A DNA stretch of 64,000 bases from Theristus sp. LFF4_11. Taxonomy: Eukaryota; Nematoda; Chromadorea; Monhysterida; Xyalidae. Position numbers and translations under genes: made by a program. The notes below the pieces were generated by a model. That model was given only the letters and a program-made list of their open reading frames with translations, was not told the origin of the DNA and did no database searches. The DNA lies in the NCBI GenBank assembly GCA_030248135.1, contig JASANC010002039.1, forward strand, positions 62,001 through 126,000. Direction: 5' to 3'. This document shows, one piece after another, positions 36,838-50,235 of the stretch (within the stretch, counting starts at the first letter, position 1; each line of letters starts with the position of its first letter).

Positions 36838-39800
36838 CTGAAAAAATGACGCATAAAAGTGTCGTGTGTGCTTTGAACGACGTTTTGTGGCGGGCGAGTA
36901 AAACTTGTGTGTGTGTGGGAACAATATAAATCCATGTGCGCTGCAAGTTTTACTGGATACGAGCTCACACAAACAAACACTTGTAAACACGGCCTACTAT
37001 TTCGGAGATTTCAGAGACTTTTGAGTATGCCAACAGCAACTTTGCCTTCTTCATGTCATCGGAACGGAAAGCGCGCGAGACATCGTTTTTTCAGCCTCGC
37101 TATGATGTCTTCTGCACATCCGCATCCACACTGCGTTTGTTCAGATATCTCGGTCGCAAATTTTTCTGCCTAAGTGGAACTAAGAGCCCTTTCTCTATGG
37201 CGCTTTTTCTTGACGAAACTTGCTTTTTGTATCCAGTTTTTTATACAAACTTGTCAACGGAATACTTACAAATGAGGGAATGAGCATATTTCACAATTTC
37301 ACAATTTCTCTTGTAAGTTTTTTGGTGCCAAAAAATTGCCGCCAAAAAGGTGCAAAGAAACATTTTTCGGGCTAAGATTTTACAAAATTTCTGCTACGCT
37401 CAGCTTTCAGCGGTAGCCTGTTTGAAATTTCACAATCACAAAGCGTCAAAATGGCATTTACACAAGTTAGCGCCGAAGTTTTGAGCAGTATGAACAAAAT
37501 TGAAAAAGTGCACAATGGTGTTTGCTGTTCTAAACTGCATTCTTTTAACGCACTCAAGAGCTCAACTTCAAACTAAAGTATAAAATTGAACTTGAACAGC
37601 GGGACGGCAAGAAAACAGAGACTACGGAAAAAACTTGGGTCACATTGAAAAAAACTACTTTGGGAACAGAAAAAGTACAGTGAGAACAACAAGAACTGTA
37701 GATGTAGACACATAAAACGGAAAGTGCAAGACTGAGACGAGAATAAAAGGCAAGTTTTAACAGCGCATCACGCAATTTCCATTTCCAAAACGGCACTTTT
37801 CTGGCAAAAACGGTTGGTTCCAATCATTTTTTCAGCCTTGGCTAAAGACAAATTGTTCGCGACAGAGAAAAACATACTTCAGAGGAATAAAGAAAAAACA
37901 CGCACGACATCTGCGCATCATACAGTAAATACGATATCAGAATACACAACACCCCTCGAAAAATAACACATGAACATACAAAAAAACGCTTTTCTGAAAA
38001 ACTTGAAAAACAAAACAGTGCATGAAACCGAAACATACACGGTCCGTCGCACGGTCACGCGATTTTCGGCTTTGCAGCGGGTTTACGTCGTGGCTAATAT
38101 TCAGAGATTAGAAGAAAGAAGAGATTTGAGTTGGGTGGTGATGGCAAATGTACAGTGGCGTGCACGTGCAATCAACAACGACACGACACAGCATCAGATG
38201 AACATGTCAGCGAGGTCCAAGGACACGAACATACAGCCAGTGATCGTGTTTTAGGACGCACACGGCACGATACAAACATATCGGAAATACCATTTATCGG
38301 ATGAACGTGCACTGATTACATGCTGTTATCATATCACTGCTCTGGAGAGCTTTATGGTACACTGATATTTGCGCAGTCGCTCGGTACTGCTGTGTGATCC
38401 TGATTGCATTTTTATTTGAATGCGTGCAGCAATTTGTGAAGCCACTTTGCTTGTGATACGTAGTCTTTGATTTTTTCTGAATTTGTGCGCGAAAAGAAAT
38501 TTGACACACGGAACTACAGTCGAACACCGATGACACGCTGAAAAAATGTCCGAACCCGTGTCCGGTGGCGTGTCCCACCGCGAGTCCCGAGTCGTCTCCA
38601 TGTCCTGCGTCGTGTCCTGTTTCGGAAAACGAATTAACATAAACAAATTCTCGGGAAATCGCGTGGGGCAGAACACGATGCGGAACTCGAGTTCGGACAT
38701 TTTTCAGCGTGGATGGCATGTAACGCGGCAGATCGACCGAAAAACGATGGTGGCATTTGCCGCTTTTTAACGAGTGGTCTGTCGGTCAACAGATTCCTGA
38801 ACGCAATATCATTGAGCTCAATCAGAAACAAAAATTGCCGAAAAATGAATATAACGTGCTTTTTGCAGACGGACACGAAATGAAAACAGTTTCAGCAAAA
38901 GCAGGAATCAGCAGACTGCGAACAAAAATGGTGATGAATGAACACACCTCTTGCATGAAAAAAACTTAATTATGTGAAAATCCTGAGTCATTCGGCTAAC
39001 AAGCAAACAGAAGTCTTTGCACAGATTTGAATTCAGACAAGTTTGTCTTTTTGATGAATTTGGTAACACAAAAAATTCACCAAAAACACGTTGTTATTCC
39101 ACTGGATGATTTAATAACAAACAGCCGCATGACAAATGCCATGTCATGTTCACCAAAAAAAACAAGAACAACGGGGTGTTGAGTTCGGTACAAAAAAACG
39201 TGGAAAGCCAAAGCACAAAATGGCGTAACCAAGTCGGATTGCAAAACAAAACTCATCGCAGAGGAGCAGAGCGCAAAACACTTGTAAAATCATCGCGTTT
39301 ATATAACACGAATAAAAATACCGCGATTTACACAAAAAATGTTTCGTTCCAACTGAAATATTGTATGCTACTCTGCAGGCGTTATCTACATCGATGTTGA
39401 ACTTTATACATTTCACATTGGCTGGGTAAGAGCGTAGGACGGAGTATTTTTTATTGTATTGGTGCGCGGTTGAACAACATTGAAAAAAGTGCACACGGAA
39501 CATGCTGAGCTGGGTGTGAAAACACTGTGCTGTAACACGCACAAAGCTGCAGATGGCGAGATCAGATAAAACAACAACAACATTCTTTGTTCACAATTGG
39601 TTTTTTCAGCGCATCAGTCACTTGTTCGCTGGGATGATACTCGATCCTGGATTTCGTAATCTGCTTCTGAACAAGTCACACACACACATCTCTTAGGCAA
39701 GCACTCCGTCATCATGCGCCAAGTCCAAATGCAAGCAGCCAATCAGCAGCAATTGCAGACAGGCTGCTCAAAAATACGCAATGAAGAAAGAGCATGGAAA

Positions 39801-41374
39801 CACACACTGGTCTGTCTGTCCAGACAACTGAGATGATGGGCTTGACCGTTTCACTTCACTCACGAATTTTTGAAGGAGAACAAAATCAAAGTTTTGTTGG
39901 CTGATGCAAGCGCAGGAAAAACTTCATCCTGCACTGCAAACTGCACTGCAACTTGCACTGCATCTTTGAAAAATGACAGAGATTGAATGTATTTTTTGAA
40001 AGATTTAGTGCGGTTTTAATTGCAGGTGCAAAACGCAGTGCCATTTTTGTTGAAGGCACTCGATAATGGATGATCAACATAATTTTACAGCGCCCTGTGA
40101 CCTAAGCGATACGAAAGCATCTTTTCGTTGCGCTAGCCTTTGTTCAAAATCAAAAATACACTCGCAAGTTTCCTGTGCCGCAAGTATGAAGAACTTTTCA
40201 AATAAACTGAACTACCGTTGTTATCTCTGTTCAGGTTGGTCTGCAAAACAAACACGACTTTGATTTTCGTTTTGCTACAGTCACCGACAGCACCACTTGT
40301 ACAATGTAAAAAATCAACGGGTTTTAGTTTTCAGACAGTTTTTTTCTCGTATTTTCATTGATTACCCCCATACGCAGTCGTTTTTGACTGTAGCATATAA
40401 TCCGATCGTAGCAAAGCTCAACGGTGATTTTCGTCCTACTTCTTTTGTAATGCTCTTGAAAACGAGTTTCTTTCATGCGAGTCTTAACCGTTTTGAAGAA
40501 AAAAAACAAATTGGTAAGCGGAGCACAACACATAAACATAAAGTGCAAATGAAATCTGTTGCATTGATTGGCTGGACTGGAATGCCACAATAAAATTTAA
40601 ATTCACATTGTTTTTTTATCAACAATATTTACTGAAACAAAAACTGCAAATCGCTCTAGAGTACTTGCAATAGTGCAATTCCGTCCGAAGAGGCAAACGG
40701 TATATTGTTTCATTAGTTCAAACAAGATGATGGGTTAAAAAGCCGCTTTTTAAGAAAACAACGTTGTTGTTTTGAAGAAAATAGTCGGTTGCATTTGGAA
40801 AGAGACGCTTTTAGTACGGGCATATAAGACACAGGACACAGAGGGTGCGACCGCAAAAAGCTGATTATTGGTGACGTTTTAGGTGAAAGAAGGAAAAAGC
40901 GGCATCAAAATTTTGGCGTCGCAAAACCGTCGCTGTATCAGCGGTAAACAAAATCAAGTTGATCTTTTCAACAACAAGAAAAAGGCAGCGTAAATTCATT
41001 GGTCTGTTCACCTTTAACACTGTTTTGTAAAGTGAAAAGATGCATGGAGCCAATCTGTTGGAGCAATAAAGTTTTTTTGCAGTCTGGTTGACGCATTGAC
41101 GCGTGCTTTGGTGAACGAACGATAACCAAATAAAAATGTTGAACATGTGGCCATACTCATAGAGTGTTTGAAATGAAAACAGCAGTGACTGACTGATAAA
41201 CAAGGTCATGCTGAAACTGAATTTTTTACAAAACTAAAAAAAACCAGACGTGGGAAAAGGTAATAGTGAAATAAAACAGCGTAAATTTGTCAACATAACC
41301 AAACTAAACCAAAGCGCACGGAGTTTGCGTGATTTTCCAACAAATTTCAACAACATACATTTTTTATTGTGCAA
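36838..41374. other. Upstream region of the RhoGEF gene, no supported exon
   Basis: Should contain the promoter and any 5' exon of the RhoGEF. Many frames are open for 60-140 codons on both strands at 38.3-38.7 kb, where GGACACGGG-type repeats occur, but none links in phase to exon 1. A ttttttcag immediately before exon 1 at 36838 could be a cis- or a trans-splice acceptor. Confidence 0.4.
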
Positions 41375-41879
41375 CTACACGCACTGATTTGCAACACCGG
41401 ATGAGTCAGCGTGTTTAGTTTTACCGCACACTTTTGATCGTTGACAAAAACGCTGCACTTTTTTGACGTCATAATTTTCACAGGGTGTGGGCGTGCGAAA
41501 AACTGAAAAACTGGGAACGGAGAGATGAAAAATACAAACATCTAATGGTTTGAACTTTTTCCATCCAAAACGCAGTACCAAAATTTTACCGCTTGATGCT
41601 TTCCAGAATGAGAAAAAATTCTTATTTTTGTAGCCTGTGAGTTAAACAATTGAAAACTCTGAAAACATTTGCTGAGTGAAACTGCACACAAATCTCACCG
41701 TTCGTTCCATCATTGTGCACTAGTTTTCGACGATTCCAAAGGTTACGTCGTGGCCACGCATAATCAAGAATGCAGAACTGAAGTTGGTCAAACAAAACCA
41801 ACGGTTCGCTCGTTATGAAATCACGGTTCAGCACATTCGACAACGCCTGAGAGGGACTGGCTGATTCGGATTGTTGCAT
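41375..41879 (-). CDS. Possible two-exon minigene, 102 residues
   Basis: Exon 41699-41879 starts with ATG and ends at a good GTGAGATTT donor in phase 1. Exon 41375-41502 follows a tttttcag acceptor, reads in the same phase and ends at TAG. AATAAA lies nine bases after the stop. The second exon encodes four cysteines in 36 residues. I do not recognise a family. All gene signals are present in 505 bases, but each is individually weak, so chance is possible. It could also be the 3' end of a larger gene. Confidence 0.3.
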
Positions 41880-44048
41880 TTTGTGTGAATGTTTTTAGAA
41901 TGTCAGCTGAAATTCACTTTTTGATGACTCGTGGAATATGATGCAAAATTCAGCGTGTGTTTTCGAAGTTTGATGTAAATGGACACCACAAAATGTTCGA
42001 AGCAGAAAAAATACATGTGATCAGACTGCTTTTTGAAAGAAAAACGCCGTTTTTATGCTGTGAAACTATCACTCATATACGTTATGGTTATACTGAGTTG
42101 TGCCCAGCCAGCGCCAGCACATCATGTTTATCCAATAACGCAGACATTTTGTACGCTGATTCATTAATAATGTCTGATTTACCGTATTTAAAGTTAGCAT
42201 CGCAGTGACTAAAAAAATCATGTTTAACTTAAGAGACTGTAAGATGGTTTTACATAATGATGTAGTATACATTACATCACACAAATGCTAAATAAAGTCC
42301 GGTGCGTACTTGCGTTTGACTTCAGCTAAAAGCCGGAAGTCACTTGGACAAAGTTGCGGTACAAGTGGCGCACGTAATTGCCAAAACTGAAGCTGTTCCG
42401 ACATTATGCGCAAAAAAATTAAAAAAGCCTGCCCAATTAATCACGTGCTCTATAAAACTCCACAAACGACAGCGTTTTCACGCTCCAGTTAGTTCGTTTT
42501 AAAGAAAAAAGTCCAAAAGAAAGTAACATTCGAATAGACGCTCTGCAACTGATGCGTTTCATCGTTTATTTTCAACATGCAGATTTAGAGCTGAATCATG
42601 CTGTTTCAACCAACCAATATGTCCCGCCCGACTATATTTGGACTGCCCATAAACATCACTCGATTTTTAAAAACACAATATGCAGCAAGTTTGAAAAAAG
42701 TATGATGGAGCTGTAATACATGAAGCTAAAGATAAACGAGGGCAAAAGTTTTAGAGCCTATATTAACATCACGCAAGCACGTGCGCAAGCTTATAAGAAC
42801 CAGTAGAAGCTGGATTTCCTTTTTCCGAAGCAATAAACTTCGCATTTTTCCATGTACGGCAATAATGTTAGAAAAGAGACACTCTGTCTCAGCCTGGCTC
42901 CGCTGCCTGTCTTTGCAGGAATTGCTTAGACTAGACTTGAACCGTTCAACCCTGCAGTTTATGAATGGATGAGAACGGAAAGCAGCATTGCTGTTCGGGC
43001 TTGCCATGGTTATAAAAGCACAAAGCGGTGCATTTCACACGTTGTTGTTAGGGGTTATCCCGGACACCACATGTGAATCAATCAGCTTGCTCCAATAACT
43101 TCAAACGAGGTGAATCACCTAAAAACGCTTTTTTGCTGTTTAGAAAAAATGTAAAACATTGTAAACATTCTAAAAATCCGCGTAATAAAACGTAATTGGA
43201 ACCACACCCAATGTAAAAACAAGAGTGTATGCTTGCTAGTTTGCAACCTGAATCACACATCGCAAAATAAGCTGCTGCCGTGCTGCTCATAAAAAATGCG
43301 TATTTATGCAACTCTGAAAACTGATGAAAAACTATTGATCTTGAACGTCATAAACGACTGGCAAAGGAAAAAACGTCGTTAGACCAAAACTCAAAATACA
43401 CCGTGGATGATGTATGAATTATTCCATCGTGCACATGTGGAATGGTGGCCGCGCCATGATAGTTTCCTGTCACGAGCCAGACAAATCGGCATAGTTATCC
43501 GCTTTAGCGTCGGTTTCGCATGTTTCATGGCTCATCCATATTTTGAAACTGCATACCACCACCAAGTTTTTTTGTGCAGCAGATTCAATTACTGTGTGCA
43601 TTTTTTTTGTCCATCAATTGGAGTGGGATGCACATATAATCTACCGCTAGCGTTTTGTCCTAATTATTGGATAGTTGATTAATTACTGGGAAATTACTGA
43701 AAGTGACTATTATCAAGCGGGGGGCATCGCAAAAAAGAACCACTCACAGTCGAACGACTTTGACGTCCGGATGAAAGCACGTTTCCTCCAGCGATGCATC
43801 GACGCAGGGATGCCAGTCATGCCAAACAGCATCGTTGGACAATCGTGAAATGCATCAAGTAGACAATGTTGATTGTCTGAAACACAAAACCGTCAGTTAT
43901 CTCGGCCGCCGACTTGTAAACAGCTAATAAATCAGCCAGTGAACGCCCACGAAAACGGTTTGTTGTGTTATTGTAACGCATGCAAACGCGATTTTGTCAG
44001 CCACTTATGGTAGCCATTCTAGCCGCCTAGCAACATTTTCTCAGTGTA

Positions 44049-44861
44049 CAGGGTGGGGCAGAAGTAGTGGGTCACCATTTGATTGCCTACAACTTTTCAA
44101 CTTCTTTGCCAATTCTGCTGCAATTTCAATGTTGTATACCCAAGCTCCTGAACAAATCTGTGCGAAATTTCACTCCGCTAAGCTGAAACCTGCATGTTTC
44201 GCGGAAAAAATTCAAAAAGCCGGTTTTTATAGTTTTTTAATTAGGCTTCTTAAAAATCCATCTGGTAAATTATTTTGTCGGAAATCGTTTTGAACACAAT
44301 TTTCACGTACGCATTTATTATTTATTTACAGGTCATAGCAGGTCAGGTATGTGTAAACGGTCAGACTGACGAACGTGTTTTTTTTTGTTTTTTAATTCAA
44401 CCACGGCCTGTTTCGGTTCTATTCTTTGTTTTTATGGATTAAGCGCAATTTTGAATTGGTGGCTAACTGAACTCACACTCTCGATTGTTTTAAAACTTTA
44501 TTTAGTCACAAGTCATGTCACAAACAATACAAAACGCGAAAAAGTGACCTTCAGACATAAAAAAACTGCAGCGAATTTTAACGAATGATTGTTTAATTGC
44601 CTTATGCAAAGAACATACTGATTTTCTGAATTTTTTTCTGTGTTTAGCGAGCACTTTCAATTCAATTGGGCTGAAAATTTTCCCAGGTCTAAGTCAGACC
44701 CGTGAGTGTATTAGGGCGCATTCATGTTGCAGTATTTAGTGACCATAACTAAATACTGCAACATGAATGCGCCTTTAGTTTCAAATGTCGGTGAAATTGG
44801 TAAAACGGTTGAAGAGTTATGGTCAAGCAAAACGTGACCCACTACTTCTGGCTCACCCTGG
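44049..44861. mobile_element. Non-autonomous mariner-like element
   Basis: The ends are inverted copies of CAGGGTGRGSCAGAAGTAGT, then GGGTCAC, each flanked by TA as expected of Tc1/mariner insertions. It is 813 bases long. No transposase frame with a DDE/D pattern is visible, so it is a deleted or MITE-type copy. It carries a second, nested MITE. Confidence 0.8.
44714..44773. mobile_element. Perfect short hairpin MITE nested in the mariner-like element
   Basis: Two 26-base arms (GGCGCATTCATGTTGCAGTA, TTTAGT) are exact inverse complements around a seven-base loop. Same family as the copies at 23.6 and 28.5 kb, in its shortest and cleanest form. Confidence 0.8.
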
Positions 44862-47655
44862 TATATTTATATAGATTTAGAATTGAATGAAAATACAAAC
44901 AGTGCATTTGAAACTCAAACGATTTGTTAACAAGGGTAAGTCAAATGAAAACCCTCAGTCAAGATGATGTTGAAAAAAATGTGTCCATAATTACGGGACA
45001 AAGAAAGAATCCAACAATAACGTGCAATAATCGTGGCTCATTCCATGGTGTATCTCCTTCATGAAACTCGAAACAAGCAACAAGACCCAATGTTAATGAT
45101 TGGAAATTTTTGAACGGAAAACATGCAGATGAGGATGCATCATTGCGCCAGCAACGAATTTCGCAAGGTTCAATTTCGCAAAGTAAAGCTGCATGATGCG
45201 GCACTTTCTACGGTGGGACGGACACTGCAATTTGCGGGAAAATCAATTAGGCGCTGCCAATCCGCATGTAGCATTCGGATACGCACATCAAACAAACAGT
45301 AACATCAAAAACAATCAAACAAACACTTGTGACATAAATAAAAATGTATAAAATATCAAAACAAGACAGCATTGATGCTGTGATACGGCTGAGAAAATGC
45401 GCGGTGTGGCATTTGCGTGTCAATTTTTAACGTTTGCTTTTGTGCAGTCTGCCTGCACGCTTGGGAACTAGAAAACACGCGCCGCGGGATGTTTAGCTAA
45501 AATCGTGCTTGAAGAAAAATTTTATAAAAACCAAACAACAATACTATAAAGCAGCGGTATCAGTGGCAGTTTGATGCCGGAGCCCAAAAGTTGCCATGAT
45601 TGCCACAGTTGGGGTCTTTGAAACTGATGATTCGCTGTCACCCGCCATTGTATGACCAAACAAAAAAGTTGAGTCAATCCGGGAAAAGCGGGCTCATACA
45701 ATCAGAACTTTACAGCCTTGCTTTTATCGGTCTTACACCAAGAAAAGCTTCAACAAAAAGTGCAACATTTTTTGAAGGCTGGCCAAACAACGTCGTTTAC
45801 CAGTTTCAGCTCATAAAATGTTGAACTTTTTCTGTTGAACCATTCTCAACACGGCACTGAGAATGCATACTCAACAAATCACTCAGCCAACTGTGGAGCT
45901 ACATACAACATGTACCTTTGGCAGCTTCACGAAATTCGCACTTGTCATGCAGGCAATCTTCTCTTGCCGCACATTTACAGAACAAAATCGTAAAAAAGCT
46001 GTTTTTGAGCTACACCAGCGGTAGCCCAACAACTTGTTGAGTAGGAATTCTCCAGCGAGTGCTGTGAGACACACGCATTTGTGATGTCAACAAAGTCACA
46101 GTGGCCACAAGGGCGATTTGTGCGACGCATGAGCGTGAAAGTGTCAAGCGTAAACTCCGAGCGCATGTGCAGCCGCAGTTATCTATTTTTTTCGTACCGT
46201 TTGCTGAATCTGTATACGCGATATGGCCTGTCGATCTGCAAATATATTTATATCTCTCGTTGTCATTCGCAAAATTCTTAGCGTTAGCGCTGCCATGACT
46301 CTCGCTTTCTGCAAACTGAAATGTGCAACGTGTGTTTACGTTTTCAGCATGCAAAAGCATCCTGTCTCTGAATCGGGTCATGTACGGTCTGTTGAGCGGT
46401 TCGCTTGCTTCTTGTTTTTTTGAAATAAAATCGCATGTTTGTTTGTTTGTTTTTTCAACCGTTACAGCGTGTGGTTACAAGCATTAGGGCACACGTCCTG
46501 CGCCACATTTATGGGCAAATCCAATTTTCTCATAATTTTTGATTTCCTTTTTTGTAATCTACTTTTCTGCTGCATGATTTGAACAATTGTGATTTTCTGC
46601 CGAAAATATCGTTCTCCTGTGCACCCGAGTCAATTTTTTTGCCTCCTGTTTGGACCTTGTTGGTTAATAACTAGTTTTTCTCCCTTTTTGCTTCTTTTGC
46701 GTCCCACATGCTGTTCCTTCCTTATAATTTCTAGTGATTTTTTGAACTGGCTGTGCTATTGATTCGTTTGTTGCATCGAAACGTCAATGAAGTTCTAAGT
46801 TCTCTATTACGAATCGCTCTGAAAAGAAAAATATAGCAACTGACTGTACACATTGACTCCCGTTACTCGTAACTTTTTATCTGTATCGAAGTTTATTGGT
46901 CTTCTCCGTGCAATAGAGCGATCGCAGAAAAAACTCATGTGACGAAAATGCACATATCTGAAGCCAAAAAATCCAACAAACGGAAACTGTTATTGTTGTT
47001 GGAAATGGAAACTTTCAAAAATCACCCGCAAAAGATAAAATCGCACGCCAACTTATATGTCCAGTAAAAAATTTGCTTTTTGCATTGATAAGAAAAACGC
47101 ACGCAGTCACGCACAGTCGCATGACCGGGCACGTGGAAGCTAGAAAGCAGTTGATCACAACGTGCAAGCACACTGTTTCTTGCAGTTTCGCCTGGTAAGC
47201 GTATACCGCGGGCCCCAGGCTCGTCAGTACGACAAGACGCGGTGTCCTTTTCCCTCGATCGAACTTGAGCAGAAACGCTCTGTGATGAACGGGCATGGTT
47301 TCTGACTGCGTTTTTTGATGACGACAAATATGTTCACCCTGCTGATGCAAAAATGTAAATAAACATGTCATGCTAAAACCAAAAAAATGACGGTGATAGT
47401 CCGCACATTTTCAATAAGCAAATTCACAAATTCACGTTTTCATAAAACATTGGTTCTACGCATTGCATTCGAACAGATTAAAGTAAACATGTCGTGAAAG
47501 TAAATAAAAAGTTGCAAACATAAACGTGGTTACCAAATACACCGACACAGTTATTGAACGATTGATAAAACAAATAACCGACCATGTTTTTGCTGAAAAC
47601 AGAGCTGCTTGCATGAGTGACACGACGACGAAAACTGAATTCTTTCATTATATTC

Positions 47656-50155
47656 ATGTCAACCAAAAAACGCTCCGTTTTTAACGATCCGTTCAACATG
47701 AACTACGACAGCAGCAATCATCACCGACCGGAAACTCTGCAGGTTCATGTGAGACAACTGCAAGAGCAACTGCGTCGTCAGCAACAGCAGATCTTCGAGC
47801 TGCTGCGGAAGCAGCAGAAGCAAGAGGCAGCGGCGAACGACCACCGCAGTTTCTTCAAGTGGTGGTGCCGCGAGACGACGCTGCACGGCGCAGCGCACTG
47901 GCTGGCCGCGACCACGCGCACGCAGCGCATCTTTTGGTCGGTCGCGTTGACATTCCTAGTGGCCGCCACCCTCGTGCAAATCGGCAGTTCACTGCTCGAC
48001 TTCGCCACTCCTCCGTACTTTCGAACACGATTGGTATCGTTGCATCGGCAGCCACCGTTTCCATTGATGACCGTCTGCAATAAAAACGCCATAAACACCA
48101 CCAAGGTGCCCAGGCTCTGACGATTCAAGGCAGAATTGAAACTGTAGAGCAAGTTCAAAGAATCGTTTTGTTCGGCAAACTTTTTTAAACTCATTCTAAA
48201 CCACTATTTAGGCTAAAGAATACGGTCTGAGCAACGACTTGATTTCGGCAATTGTGCTTGCTCAGTCAACAGCGCAGGACGACGTGCCCGAAGACAACTG
48301 GGATGACTACGTTGACGCTTGGGACGAATTCCATCGAAATCCGGGCAATCTCTCAACTGACGTTTCGACACTACTGCATTTGTTCGGGCACAGTTGCGAG
48401 GAGACTTTCGTCAGGTGTTTTGTTACAAATACTGCACTAAAAATGACAATCAAAAGCTACGAAAAATAAAGAAAAACTAGGTTAACATTCAAAAAGATAA
48501 ACATTCAAAAAAGAAGCTTAACTTTCAAAATACTTATGTCACAGCTGTTCCTGGCAGTCAATCGACACTGCTTGGCCATGTTGTCAGTACGCAACCGCAA
48601 CACTGACGCTAAACCACGGACGCTGCTGGTCGCTGCGGATCCCCTCGATTCACAATCGCACTGCAACGTACACTCAGATATACCCAGGTAAGCTGAGAAA
48701 CATTTTACTGTTCGAGCAGTCACAATAATAGAAACTGTACAAATTGAAAAGTGCGTTTTTTTCAAAATCTGAGTTGTTGCATTTTTAAGGTTCGGCATTT
48801 GGCATCCGACTTGTGATCAATCCGGCAACAAACGTCTACCCAATGAATCTGATTCCTGGGACCCCGCTCGGCTACGGCATTGTTGTTCAGGTATATTGGA
48901 TGGTCATTCATCCCTATTTGCACCGGAAAACTTTGAAACCCTTGATCTCTTTTTAGCCAAGCTTCCACCGTTCACTTTCTTTGTTCAATGATCCGCTCAT
49001 GCTGGATCCCAATCGTCACGCGTCCCTTTCACTGTCGACAACAGCAATCACTTTTAAGCAGCAACATTTTGGAACGTTTTCGCCGCAGTGTAGCAAGGAA
49101 AAGCACTTGCGCTATGTTGATGGTATATTTACAAATGATATTCTACGGTGTTTCAAAAAGCTTGAAATCTCTTGTAATAAAGCTGCAAGTCACTAACAAC
49201 TTCTAGGCGACTATTCTCGATACGGCTGTCTCAACGATTGCTTCATGGATCAAATGGCCGAGGCCGAAAATTGTCTGGCTGCAGTTGACATTCGAGCCGA
49301 CGTGACGTTCGAAACCTGCAACATCACCAGATTGGTCAATCTTGGTTTCAGGTATATTTTCTGTTGGGTTTGTGAAATATACCATCATAAAAACACAATT
49401 ACAAATCGAATCAGACGGAAAAAAGAACTTCCGAACAACTGCGACTGTTGGACGAGTTGTGAAGATCATCACGATGTAATATACCGAACGTCAGTGAATG
49501 TGCGCGTTCCACCGGAGCAACTGGCGTCCGTGCATGTTCGTGCAAGCACCACCACTGTTCATGTCCATAGTCCAATTTCTTTTATTCAACATCACACACC
49601 GACGCAAACATCTTTGCACAGAACTTCGAGAAGAAAACCAATCGAAACATCTCACCGGATCTTGCGTCCGAGTTGATTTCAATGGAAATATTCTACCCGG
49701 AGTCGAGGACCGCATCGGTCGTCACCGAACAGGACACCAGTATTTTTCAACTGTTCTCAGCGATTGGCGGCGGATTGGGTGAGAAAAACTGAGAAAGCGC
49801 CATTTAGGAGAGACTGCACGCGATTAAAAATGTATGAAGTGGCTGGTGTCCGGTGTCCTCCGCGGTGTCCTGTCCCGCGCTGTAATAGCTGTCAGTGGCG
49901 AAACCGCCCTCGAGTGTATTTATGTAGCTGCTTTTATTTCCGGCACAGGACATCGCAGCAGACACGCACACCGGACATTTTTATTTGGCGTGTAACAAAC
50001 AACAATGTGAGATGACAATCATCATCTTTTTTTAAAACATTTATTCAGGTCTCTGGGTTGGCGGATCAATTGTGACAGTGACGCAGGCAATCAGCTTTGT
50101 AATCATTGCAGTTTATACAAAACTTTCCGGCCGATCCCGTAGCACATCAACGTAA
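47656..50155 (+). CDS. DEG/ENaC sodium channel subunit, 9 exons, 530 aa
   Basis: A degenerin/ASIC/ENaC-type subunit, expected to form a trimeric amiloride-sensitive cation channel in the plasma membrane. Exons: 47656-48105, 48212-48414, 48545-48687, 48790-48890, 48957-49122, 49207-49351, 49415-49535, 49622-49778, 50049-50155; every junction is in phase. The cytoplasmic N-terminus has a Gln-rich coiled segment (residues 28-57) and the family HG gating motif (TLHG, 75-78). TM1 is about 92-112, followed by PPFPLMTVCNKN (133-144), the family FPxVTxCN motif. The extracellular part has CEETFVSC and paired cysteines such as YGCLNDC and CDCWTSC. The pore end is IGGGLGLWVGGSIVTV (about 491-506); GGS is the G-x-S selectivity filter. 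The short intracellular tail is basic. The small 86-base intron 49536-49621 is inferred because the frame shifts there. The subfamily is not assigned. Confidence 0.93.
50040..50045 (-). terminator. Possible AATAAA signal of the UGT gene
   Basis: AATAAA on the minus strand, 190 bases past the UGT stop and inside the last DEG/ENaC intron. If used, the UGT 3' UTR would run antisense across the last channel exon. No closer canonical signal was seen. Confidence 0.35.
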
Positions 50156-50235
50156 ACTTCAAATGCAGAATGCATTTTTTGTATCTAGATATGTACATAC
50201 ATTGTAAGGTGTAAATCATGTGTTTTTAATCCGCT

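Larger units (their letters stand above)
41880..47655. other. Intergenic stretch with a mariner-like element
   Basis: No supported gene. Weak exon-like pieces on the minus strand (43757-43878, about 45000-45200, about 46030-46160, 47170-47300) could not be joined in phase. The right end should hold the promoter of the DEG/ENaC gene. Confidence 0.4.

Noticed and set aside
43757..43878. Exon-like segment with a tttcag acceptor and GTGAGT donor on the minus strand
   Set aside because: The frame set by the acceptor gives unremarkable sequence, the better-looking frame has a stop near the acceptor, and no partner exon was found.
47022..47371. Two overlapping open minus-strand frames upstream of the DEG/ENaC gene
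   Set aside because: Both are open because of base composition, and no phase-matched partner or domain was seen.
49535..49676. Continuous frame through 49676 in the DEG/ENaC gene
   Set aside because: It departs from the family after the Cys pair. Removing an 86-base GTTCGT...TTTGCACAG intron restores the pre-TM2 sequence in frame.
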